Assembly (NCBI GenBank): GCA_037447655.1
Contig: JBBHKE010000182.1
Location: 59,145-123,144 of the forward strand
Direction of reading: 5' to 3'
DNA: 64,000 nt
From: Zygnema cylindricum
Lineage: Eukaryota; Streptophyta; Zygnematophyceae; Zygnematales; Zygnemataceae
Made by a program: the position numbers and the translations under genes. The notes beneath the pieces were generated by a model. It saw only the letters and a program-made list of their open reading frames with translations, searched no databases and was not told the DNA's origin. Shown piece by piece: positions 54,803 to 64,000 of this stretch (the first letter of the stretch is position 1; every line of letters starts with the position of its first letter).

Positions 54803-56143
54803 TCAGTGAGGAATGTAAAGTACATCTGAGAATGTAAGTATAGAAGTCTTACCCTCCACTAAGACTTTCAGATCTACTGATCCCACTAGATCTGTAGTAA
54901 CCACTCTCCCATCCCCATACTCTATCTCTACAGTAGGAATCTTTCTTAACTTAGTGAAGAGTTCTTTATCACGACACATATGCATGGATGCACCTGAGTC
55001 GATGATCCATCCTTCCTGTGGAGCTTCCCGGATGGCTCCAAGGGCACACTTCTGCCTCCGAGGAATCTCCTTCTCCTCCAAACTCTCGTCAAGAAGAAGC
55101 TCCCCATCCTCCTCAGAGGACTCATCCTCGGTTTCTCCTGACACCTTTGTAACCACAAGTGCCTTTTTCTTCCCTCCGGAAGAACCCCCTCCACGGTTCT
55201 CTTGGAGCCTCAGCTCTGATAGCTTGACACAATCTGCAATAAAGTGCCCCGGCTTTTTGCAATAATGACAAAGACCCTTTGGGGGCCTTTGTCCCCCTGA
55301 ATGATCTCTTTCCCCTCTATAAGGTTTCTTCGGGTCCTTTCCCCATCGGTCCCCTCCTACTGCTAGAGCTTGAATGCTCTTTCCTCCTCTCCTAATCTCC
55401 ATTGTGTTCTCCTGCACAAGTATCATCCTGACTACTGTGTTCCATTTCCATGAACTATCAGGCATTCCCTGTACTCGGTACACTAAGTTTTCGAACTCAT
55501 TTGGTAATTTCATGATAAGGGTGTTAACTTTCATTTTCATTGTACCTATCCACCCGGCACTTTCCATTTCTGTATACAAACAAGAAAGATCATTACAGTA
55601 ATCTAACATCTTTCCTCCTTTGTAAGTGTAACTCAATAGCTTTTGCTCAGCCAACTGGAGATCCTGAATAGTTCCAGCTCTATAAATTTCCACCAAACTC
55701 ACCCACAACTCCTCGGCCTTGTAAATGTGAAGATGAGGAGTGGCCAAACCTTGAGTGAGGTGCCTCAGAATGAAGTTCTTGGCAGCCATGTTTACATCCT
55801 CCCACATTTGAGTATCGTTCTCCACGGTCTTCACGATTGCCGCTCCCGATACTGTGCCAATAGGAGTAAGGGGTGTCTCCTTCCCTTTCCCCTTTTCGGA
55901 CACACTGCTGTCCCCATCATCTGCCTCCTCCGCCGAGGCAGCCGTTGTTGCAGGAAACCTTACTCCTCCAAATCCTGGTGGAGTTCCTGAAGGTGGATGT
56001 TTCACTTGTCCACTGACGATACCCCAGTATCGTTTTTCACACAAAGCTCCCATCATCATGGCTTCCCAATAGATGAACCCAGATCCATTGAAGGTGGGCA
56101 CCCTAGAGGGTGGGCCCATAACCTGCAATTCTGTGTCCTCCAT
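54803..56143 (-). CDS. Element E gag and protease
   Basis: 446 codons from the ATG at 56143-56141, which lies within the 5' LTR. The start reads MEDTELQVMGPPSRVPTFNG, and residues 7-12 are encoded by the primer-binding site. The capsid region spans about 110-250 (MAAKNFILRHLTQ, YTYKGGKMLDYCNDL, LIMKLPNEFENL). The zinc knuckle CHYCKKPGHFIADC is at 292-305. An acidic linker (335-358) precedes IPRRQKCALG, and the protease Asp is in IIDSGASMHMC (about 380-390). The frame ends at a TGA near 54803, one base short of the sequence seen in B (CCTCACTGAG for CCTCAGTTGAG), so the break is a recent frameshift. The product would form the particle shell and process the polyprotein. Confidence 0.93.
   Translation of the reverse strand: MEDTELQVMGPPSRVPTFNGSGFIYWEAMMMGALCEKRYWGIVSGQVKHPPSGTPPGFGGVRFPATTAASAEEADDGDSSVSEKGKGKETPLTPIGTVSGAAIVKTVENDTQMWEDVNMAAKNFILRHLTQGLATPHLHIYKAEELWVSLVEIYRAGTIQDLQLAEQKLLSYTYKGGKMLDYCNDLSCLYTEMESAGWIGTMKMKVNTLIMKLPNEFENLVYRVQGMPDSSWKWNTVVRMILVQENTMEIRRGGKSIQALAVGGDRWGKDPKKPYRGERDHSGGQRPPKGLCHYCKKPGHFIADCVKLSELRLQENRGGGSSGGKKKALVVTKVSGETEDESSEEDGELLLDESLEEKEIPRRQKCALGAIREAPQEGWIIDSGASMHMCRDKELFTKLRKIPTVEIEYGDGRVVTTDLVGSVDLKVLVEGKTSILTFSDVLYIPH
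56110..56123 (-). promoter_or_regulatory. Primer-binding site of element E
   Basis: gtgggcccataacc on the plus strand (ggttatgggcccac on the element strand) directly adjoins the 5' LTR. It is identical to the sites of A, B, C and D. Confidence 0.75.
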
Positions 56144-57174
56144 TGGATCACAGAATACAGGAAGCCTCTAGATAGTATTTAACTAACCCACTTTAAGCCA
56201 CAACCACTGCTGCCCAAGAAGGCAAACTGACAATTTGACTGCACCCCTGTGTAGCCTGGACTCCCCTGAGTCCGTAGAAAAAAGAATCACTGAAAACGGT
56301 CAACCAGGCGATAAGTTATAGGGTGGCAAAGATGCCAATTTATACAAACTCTCTGAGAGAGAGGACTATCTACCTAAATTTTCCTAAGTCCTAGTTTTTC
56401 CTAATTCCCTCTCACAGCTCCTATCTACTGCCTGTACGAACCAATCACAAAACTGTATAGTACTAGAAAGTACTACTGCCGATGTACTTTCTGTACGGCC
56501 TCTGTACGACAAGGCCATAAGTGGACGCGTGTATACTTTCCACTCATCCGTACGTTCCTCGGAATTCCCGCGACCGAATGATGTTTCCCCACGTGGCGCC
56601 AGGTGATGCCACGTCACTAAATGCCAAAGTGACCACTCCGGGATTTCGGCGATGATGTGCGCCGTTGGATTATATGCGAAACGTAATCTTGGCCGGAATA
56701 AATACTTGCGTGATATTTGTTCCGATGTAGAAATAAAATGCGTGGTATCTGTTTTGAATTAGCGTCGTACGACGTACTTTATAAAACTGTATATATGTAC
56801 GCCGTAAACAGTTTTAGTTAAATGAACTTTATCCTTTCGAACTAAATATATATCTATCACATACCATAGCACTTAGCATTGGTCCTAGTCTATTAGGATA
56901 AAGCTGACGGCTACCGGTCAACTTGACGAACCGCAGGTACCGGGATCAAATCTCTGGTCCGTCAAGTATATTTTTAGTAACCTACTAAAAATAGCTGTCT
57001 GTTGAACTAAGGCAGCCATGGATCAACCTCTCTCTCTCTCTTTCCTTCAGTGACTACAGCAAGTATGGGGGCTAGAGAGCGGAGGTGGAGGCAGGCTGTC
57101 CGTCCTTTCCTTTTTCCTTTTATAAAAACATATTTAAACCTAGAAAATACTCTAGAAATCTATAAATTTCAACA
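56124..57174 (-). repeat. 5' LTR of element E
   Basis: 1051 bp. Antisense tRNA-like segment at 56881-56966 on the plus strand. An ACGT-rich block (ccacgtggcgcc and tgccacgtca) lies at about 56588-56616. Confidence 0.93.
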
Positions 57175-57179
57175 GTCTT

Positions 57180-57457
57180 TGCTTGGTGAGCTTGGTCATC
57201 TTAAGAGTGGTGTGCAGAAAATATTTTGTGATAATCAGGCAGCAATTGCTATTTCTGCCAATCCCAAACATCATTTTAAAGCCAAACATATGGACATTAG
57301 ACTCAGCTTTGTTAGAGAGAAAGTAGAAAATAAGATAATCAGTTTAGAGTACCGACCAGATAGTGAGATGGTAGCAGATATGATGACCAAACCTGTGCCT
57401 TCCCCTAAGCTAATTTTCTGCAGGGAGAAGTGTGGTCTGAAATTAAAGATTGACTAG
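57180..57457 (+). pseudogene. Element D RNase H, last part
   Basis: Continues D after E: LLGELGHLKSG, KIFCDNQAAIAIS, ANPKHHFKAKHMDIRLSF and the end KCGLKLKID before TAG. The open frame seen from 57050 upstream of this is LTR sequence of E and not part of the gene. Confidence 0.9.
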
Positions 57458-57470
57458 AAAATAAGGGGTG

Positions 57471-58517
57471 TGTGGAAATTAATGGTTTTTAGTATTTTCT
57501 AGGTCTGAATAGAAATAAAGAAGCCGAGGCAGTCTACCTCTAACTTCTCTCTCCAACTCTCAAACTTCTCGCAGTCACTGAGAAATTGGAGAGGAAGCTA
57601 GAGCCATGGCTACCTAGGTTATCTTGAGGTTTACGGGAAATTTATATTGGTTAGGGGATTAATTACTAAAAGGTATGTGCCGGCGACAGGATTTGATCCT
57701 GGTACCTGCCGGCCGACAGAGAGAAGATTGCCGGTAGCCTTAGCCGTTAAGTCTAGAAGTAGTGTTACATAGTATATAGTACGATAATTATTTATACAAG
57801 TACATGTGGGATAAACCATTTAACTATAACAGTTAACGGGATACATAGATATGGTAGTGTAAAAGTACAAATTGCGGTACGGATAAGAAATTAATACCGC
57901 GCATTGATTTCGTAAGCGAAACAAATACCGCGCATGTATTTATTACGACTACGATCAAATGCGAGTTTTATCGGACGGCCGGAATTAGCGCCGAGATCGT
58001 GGAAGCCGAATTCGGCGGTTTGTGGGCATCGCCACATCGGATGACACGTGGCGATGCTACATTGGAGCGCGGCATCTCCGAGGATTAAATGAGCGAATCC
58101 GGACAATCCACGTGTGGACATTTAGGCCATGTCGTACAATGTTCGTACCTAAAGTACACCGGCAGCTGTACTTTTGCGTACGGAACTCTATTCTGATTGG
58201 TTCCGTACATCAGTAGATAGAGTCTGTGAGAGAGATAGGACTTAGAAAAATTAGAAGATAGGACCCTCTCTCCCAGAGAGCTTCTGTACAAAAGGTCAAC
58301 TTTGACCCTCCATAACTTACTGCTCAGGGGAGCAAATTCAGAGATTCTTTTTGCTATCGACTCAGGGGAGTCTTGCCTTGATAGGGGTGCAGGTGGTCAG
58401 AGTATTTGTCTACCAGGGTGGCAGTTATTTTTGCTTAAACACAAAGGGGTCAGGATTATCCTAGAGGTTTCTTGGAAGCTGTCCACTCTGAGGACTTATG
58501 GAGGTCTCAGAGTTTCA
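57471..58517 (+). repeat. 3' LTR of element D
   Basis: 1047 bp, starting tgtggaaatt (one change) and ending gagtttca before agtta. Antisense tRNA-like segment at about 57679-57765. Confidence 0.92.
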
Positions 58518-58522
58518 AGTTA

Positions 58523-59870
58523 TTGTAACACCTTCATGATATTCAAGATTTTGACATATACTTCATTCATGTACAAAAGGAATTTTTATTCTTTTTAGGA
58601 AATGTTTATTAACCAAACTGTGAGGAAGCCAAATTTGGGTGTTTGGTAGCAATAATCAAGACATTTTTTCTTAAAGTCCGGTGGATGATTACCAAAGATG
58701 AAAGGACCAAAGTACAACCACCAAAAAATTAAATTTAAAGAAAGAAGGGTGGCCAACTCGCGAGTGATGAATCGACAATTCCCCTTGGTATCGATGTTGC
58801 TCTCACTTGGTAGTACACCCTACCGACAACGACACTATCCCACTTTCCCAATGGTAGCGTCATTTTTAACAATGACGTTTCCTTGTCTTCCCCACCCCCT
58901 TGATTTTTTTATTTATTGGCAACGACATTTATAATTTTCTTCATTTCTCCACCATGACGACCACTAAACTTTCACCCCGTGGACCCTTTTGTCAGCATTG
59001 ACTTATTATACTATCCCAAATGGCTCTCTCGAGTATATCATTTTCCTCTCCACCACTTTTACCTTCATGCGGTCACAAACTGGACGCGTGAAAGAAAACT
59101 AATGGAAAAGTACCTAAATTTCCTTCAAAATTTGGGACAACATAACGGAGGCGAAAACAAGAAAACAACGAAACACGTTACTTGATTTTTTTTTATATCC
59201 CTCCTCTCCGCTTATTTTTTCATTTTACACACTCTTTTTACAAAACGTCATCTATTCCACTCACCGTAACATATGTTTTCCCATCCATCCACCCAATCGT
59301 CTCCGAGATTATTGCCTTTGATTGTTTGACCATGTTAGGCAACAAGTTTGTGCGCCTTCTCCCTCTCCCACTTCCTCCGCCAAATATCCAAAGCACAACT
59401 CTTATAATGTCTCTTGTGTGACAATTAGCATTTCAGACGGGGTGGGTAATGCCTGTCGTAAAAATAATGTCACAATTACTTGGGTGTTGGTCATCCTTCT
59501 TTGAGTGTCTTTTCTTTACCACCTTTGTCTTACACTCATCCGACCTTACAAACAAAGACTAGGGTTCTTTCCGTGACCTTGATATATCGTGGGATTATAC
59601 TTTGGGATATGCTCGTCGTACAGTAGACACCCACATCCCTATAGTCACGCAATCTTTGATACAAGACACCCATCACCTTTATTCATCCCACATTTATTTC
59701 GATCCAATAGACATCACTTCTTGACATAGATGTCTCATTCGTATGGATTTTGACATTTTTACGAAATTTGGTTATTTTTTATAGATTTTTAACCTTTCGT
59801 AAAATGCTTAAACTTTTCGTACGGAATAAATGTACTATACTAATGTACGGAAATATTAAAATAAATGGTT
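58523..59870. other. Unassigned interval
   Basis: Pyrimidine-rich, with short plus-strand ORFs lacking any recognisable motif. I see no gene or repeat boundary here. Confidence 0.35.
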
Positions 59871-61553
59871 GAACGTGCACTGTGAATCGCCATTAAAGCT
59901 AAACTCTATTTTGGGTTGAAGGCCTAAGGCCAGCAAAAAGTAAAAAAATAACGCTAATTTATTCACACCTAACACTAATTTGGATGTAGTCGCGATAATC
60001 TATGTTCACATGTTCGACGCTTGAACATGTGAGAACAGGTTCTCGCGATTCTCCCTCGCCTTTTATAATTGAGATTCAAATCCGGGTGCGCTTTTTCGCG
60101 GCGACGCACTCAATTTCATGTGTCGACGCCTTTATTTGACGTTTATTCTGTACGTCTACACAAAATCACGAGCAGTTTTCGTACGAACTGATTCACTTTC
60201 TACACTACACTATTTAAATAAAAAAAAACCGAAATTGGAGCAATTAACGCTAAATATACAAAACCTATAGTAGGTGTTCACATGTTCGACACTTGAACAT
60301 GTGCGAACAGGTTTTTGTGATTTTCCTTCGTTTTTATTACTTGGAATCAAAGCTAAGTAAGCTTTTCCGTGGCGACGCACACAATTTCCCCTGTCGACGC
60401 CGTTACTTGACACTTTTGTTGTACGTTTGTACAAAATAATGAATAGTTTTAGTACAAACTAACACAATTTGTATGTTCCACTTTTTAAAGGCAAAAGAAT
60501 TTAGAGTAGGGGTACTTTCGCATGTAACTGAAACTTAGTCTTGTTACTTTGTTATTGAGCGAAGATTCTCCGTACAACTTTCAGAGCATTCGTATGTAAA
60601 GAAATGAAATCGTAGCTTTAGATTGTGACGGATGTAGACGTGGGTGTAATTTATGACGATTGTAGACAAGTACAGAACTCGCAACAATTGATGTCGTTTA
60701 CAATATAAAGACGGTTGTAGACGTCTAGCTACTTGTGACACTGTAGATGTTTAGGGTTTGTGACATTTTGACGTCACGCGTACTTATGACAGCGTCAACG
60801 TCACAAATTCCAAAACATTCCGCCATGGTTTCCCGATTTTGTTTTTTCGTTCGTTCTCACTCTATTTGCCATCAAAATAAGCTAAAAGACAACCAAAATA
60901 AATATATTTTACAGATCTTTCATTTGGTACCTTTCTTGCCTTTTTTCATTGTAAGAATTGTGAGATAGACGGTTAGTGGGAGAGGGAGAGAGAGAGATAG
61001 AGAGGCGCTTTCACGGACTTCGCTTTTGCGAAATGGCGTCCGTTGGTCGAAACCCCCTCCACGGCCCCTTGTACGGAAAAAATCGCACGAAAAAAAGTCA
61101 CGCACAGGCTGGAAACGTGTGGTGGGTTATTTTTTTGGTACTCCGCGCTCAAAAATTGTAAAAAACTTCCGGCACGTGCGACAGCATCTGCCTATTCGTT
61201 TTCCTCATGGAACTTTATTTTAAATCACCTCGCGAGGAGATTTTATATAAAGTTTGAAGATGAGCTGGAAGGACGCGAAATTGGGTCGAAATGCGCTAAA
61301 CGACAAATTGCTTCCCGCTAGACGACAAATTGCAGTACATTTAAAGTTGTAAGGTAACACAACTTGTACGGTGTCAATTTCAATTTTCTGTTAAGGATGC
61401 GGATTTTCTCGTTTTTTTATAAGTAATGGAGGAAAACGACAGAAAATAACTGTAACTTTAGCACATGCGAAAGTACCCTAGCTAACGCTAATTAAAAAGT
61501 ATGCGTATTAATATAAAACAAAAATAAATTTGATTGAGTTGTAGTAGTATTTT
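59871..61553. repeat. Tandem 272-bp hairpin modules and flanking sequence
   Basis: Two direct copies of a module each start with a perfect hairpin cacatgttc-gac(g/a)ctt-gaacatgtg (60007-60031 and 60279-60303), followed by a conserved ggcgacgcac...gtcgacgcc stretch. Inverted, more diverged copies lie at about 32350-32600 and 44640-44770. A CACCGTG-like end is at about 59876. The remainder to 61553 is unassigned. Confidence 0.5.
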
Positions 61554-61556
61554 TTA

Positions 61557-62582
61557 GGGTGGCGTTCCATCAGACGAAAAGTGAGGTTGTTTACAGAAAT
61601 CCGGACCTCTCCGTACTATGTTGTACCTCTTATTTTGTTTTATTTGCGAACAACATTAAAGGATCTTGCCAATATTCTCAAGGTCCGGAGGTTACAATGA
61701 CCGTTGATTCTTTTTTCGCGTTCGCTCTAGTTTTTGTAAATGGTGATGTACCCGAGGAGGTAATCGCCATTACCTAGAAACTTTGAGCGTGACAAGTTGT
61801 CAATGAATATCGCGTGTCAGGAACCAACGGAATCTGAAATTTCGCATGATAAAGCTCCATTCAAAAATCCAACCAAAATCACAAAAGAAATTTCGTAACG
61901 AACTTTCGTCGCACTATTTATGTTACCAGCCATTCGTCACACTATTTGTGGAAGCGCTCTTTCGTCACGCGAAAAAGCAAAAACCCTAAAATAATGAGCT
62001 GGCATCTGTCAAGCGTTTGCAAAGAGAACACAATATTTGTGGTACGATGCCCTAGTCCGCACGTACATGGTATGCGAATGATGATTTCGAGTTGAAGTTG
62101 TTCGGTGTAAAAAATATTCGACTATTTTCAATATACGATCTTATCTTACGTGGTACCACTCATTCCTGAGCACGTGGATTGCATCATAGTTCAAAAGTAG
62201 GCGTTTTTATGGTAGGCCCTTGGTCGGCGCCTTTATCGTAAGTTGTGTTATGGGCTTTCCATGTGATCTTCTTAGATCGCTACTTTTATCAGCGACTGTC
62301 CGATCGTCCGAATCTGACAGTGAAAATAAAAATTATTGGTCCGAATGTTTTAATTGGTCTAATATTTGGTCTAAATATTTTAATTGGTCCGAATAGGTCG
62401 AATACAATATGGGTCTTAAGGTCATATTGTATGTCTTGCATACAATAGGCATATTGTATGGGTCTACTTTCACCTACATTTGAACTATGGATTACAGACT
62501 ACGGGCAAAAGAACATCGTTTAGAATGTAGCACCCTGTAATGATCGTCGTACAATTTAGGAAATCCTGATGGAACGCCACCC
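61557..62582. mobile_element. Non-autonomous DNA transposon, GGGTGGCGTT ends, copy 2
   Basis: 1026 bp with inverted ends gggtggcgttccatcag and ctgatggaacgccaccc and a perfect TTA duplication (61554-61556 and 62583-62585). It matches copy 1 (32713-33977) in reverse, including the gtaaatggtgatgtac region and the atattgtatg palindromes near 62400-62460. Its central hairpin is decayed. No transposase. Confidence 0.8.
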
Positions 62583-62585
62583 TTA

Positions 62586-64000
62586 TTATATGTTTTTATA
62601 TGTTTTTATTTAATTATAAAGTCAAAGTCGGTCAACACATTCTATAAAGTTTTGAATTTTGTTTCATGCGCATATTCGTTATTTTTTGGGCGTTTCATGC
62701 GCACGAGACATCTATGCTTCTTGACATCTCCTTCTCATGTTTTTTCTTCAAATTAAAGTACTATTGGTGAGAAAGTTCGTGAGACTCGTGATACAATGGC
62801 TTGTTGTAGGCTTTTTTTGTGAGGTAATTTGAATGCCATCCGTGTTGAGCACGTGGATCATGTTTTTGGTGCTTCTTTTACACGCGGTCGTCCATTTTCC
62901 GTCTTCATATGTTTCTTCCTCTTACCGGCTTGTTGTTATTTTGGATAGTGTTGGTGAGCTTTCTTGATCCGTGATGGCCCTCTAACCATTTAGTGTCGCA
63001 CCTCTCTCTTTTCGAACAAGTGAGGTAGTTCGAGCGCTTCATCCGCGGGCTCCCACCCCTTGGTCCCCTACCATCCATACATTTGAGCCTTCATAGTGAT
63101 TTATTATTGGGATGTTTCAATTGAGGACGTTTGGGAAGTTTCTTGATGAATCTCCCCATCTTTCACCGAGGGGTCTTATGTGTTCCTTCGTCCTTAGTCG
63201 GGTGCTCGAGGCTTTGATGTTTTTTACTAAAGACGTACTCTTTATTGCTAGTGGAGATATTCCTCCAATACAAGTGATCACGATGCCTCATGTAGTGGTC
63301 GTTATTACGCCGGATGGGAGGATGCGCCCCGCGGCCACGAGCAAACTATTTTACATTTTTGTGGCTCATGCAAATCTGGGCAAGAACCTAACTCGTGTTT
63401 CACTATTACTGTGAACCGCATCAGGTTGGGGTGGCCACTCGAGGAGGTTGTGAGGTCGTGGTTCGTGGTAGACAAGATTTTTATTTTATTTTTATCCAGA
63501 TTGGTTTGTCCTCTAGGTTTACGTTTCAAATGCCTTTAATACGACAGATCAAAGCGTTATTTTTGTAGGGCTTATGGATGCCCCCTCCCCGATTGTTGAT
63601 ATCGTCTTATGTATGTGAGCACTTTGACTACTAACCTCTCTTTCTCGACCGATGGTGGTTTGGTGCCTCTTTCATCTACAAATGTCACTCGCCAAGGTGA
63701 ATCGCGTGGCAAACCCTTATTTGCCACTTAGTTATTACTGCACCCTCTGAGCTCCTGCCCTTTCTTTTCCCTAGTACCCTTTTTTTGCATTGGCGGTCGA
63801 CACATATGTTATCTGCCCTATGATCCATATGTGTTGGCCATGAATTTTTAAGAGATTGCTAAATAGAACTTAACCTTTCCGCTCAACCATTCTAAGTGTG
63901 TTGTTTGGGCACCTTCTCAAACCCCTCTTTCTTTCACTACCCCATGTGGTGTTTGGAGCCCCCTCGGGCATTTGTGTGTTAGGGTGCTTCCTTGGCTCGA
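62586..64000. other. Unassigned interval to the right edge
   Basis: Contains a 100-codon plus-strand frame (63112-63414) and a 74-codon minus-strand frame, neither with a known motif nor with codon patterns that persuade me. Left unassigned. Confidence 0.35.

Larger units (their letters stand above)
50736..57174 (-). mobile_element. Element E: youngest copia element, nearly intact
   Basis: Minus-strand element of the B/C/E family inside RNase H of D. 3' LTR 50736-51782, purine tract 51783-51795, pol 51801-54779, gag-protease 54803-56143, 5' LTR 56124-57174. Perfect repeats gtctt at 50731-50735 and 57175-57179. By eye its LTRs differ at about five substitutions and one 4-bp CT-repeat change. 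Only one coding lesion was found. Confidence 0.95.
45671..58517 (+). mobile_element. Element D: copia element split by element E
   Basis: Same family as A. 5' LTR 45671-46707, gag-pol 46690 onwards, interrupted inside RNase H at 50735 by E, resuming at 57180, stop near 57456, purine tract, 3' LTR 57471-58517. Perfect repeats agtta flank it. Removing E and one copy of gtctt rejoins the RNase H codons exactly. Confidence 0.93.

Noticed and set aside
57050-57457. 135-codon ORF as an independent gene
   Set aside because: Its first part is the E 5' LTR read in reverse and its second part is the RNase H end of D.
59731-62725. Short inverted match (agatgtctc and gagacatct) flanking the right-hand repeat block
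   Set aside because: Only about 12 bp match and no target repeat accompanies it; likely chance.
63112-63414. 100-codon plus-strand ORF near the right edge
   Set aside because: No motif, no splice-consistent neighbours and no homologous impression; not enough to call a gene.

Overview
The window is nuclear DNA of a streptophyte (green plant lineage), probably a repeat-rich non-model plant or charophyte-grade alga. Two points support this. A spliced three-exon gene encodes a DUF538 protein, a family I know from plants, and two exons encode the C-terminus of a plant-type GT4 glycosyltransferase. Everything else recognisable is transposon sequence, mostly Ty1/copia LTR elements nested in one another. 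The species cannot be named from sequence alone. A run of ten Ns at 42684-42693 marks an assembly join.

Left part (1-31.7 kb). The 3' end of an LTR element (F, 1-~1537) cuts into the reverse transcriptase of an old minus-strand copia relic (O). A second copia element (A, 4056-10204) lies inside the gag gene of O, flanked by the 5-bp repeat agtat. The 3' end of A is a complete 513-bp miniature LTR element (TRIM, 9692-10204) whose LTRs carry a tRNA-like cloverleaf. Element B (11041-17463, repeat gtgtt) is badly decayed. A BED-finger/DUF659 hAT transposase relic (~18215-19350) and a 1.8-kb purine-only tract follow. Relic G (21258-~31682) is split by element C (24153-30588, repeat gagcc).

Middle part (31.7-45.6 kb). 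This is the only stretch with host genes: DUF538 (35669-37596, plus strand) and the glycosyltransferase exons (38542-39410, minus strand). Both sit among many short inverted-repeat elements. One family has CACCGTGAATCG ends and a TA target duplication, and a related copy 2.8 kb away preserves the empty site. Another family has GGGTGGCGTTCCATCA ends and a TTA duplication.

Right part (45.7-64 kb). Element D (45671-58517, repeat agtta) contains element E (50736-57174, repeat gtctt). E is the youngest and best preserved: its two LTRs are nearly identical and its gag-pol frame has one break. The right end holds a second GGGTGGCG element and sequence I cannot assign.

The copia families share an unusual layout. 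The gag start codon lies 20 nt before the end of the 5' LTR. The primer-binding site directly after the LTR is translated as part of gag. Its sequence complements the anticodon arm, not the 3' end, of initiator tRNA-Met. Every LTR family also holds a tRNA-like segment on the strand opposite to gag-pol.
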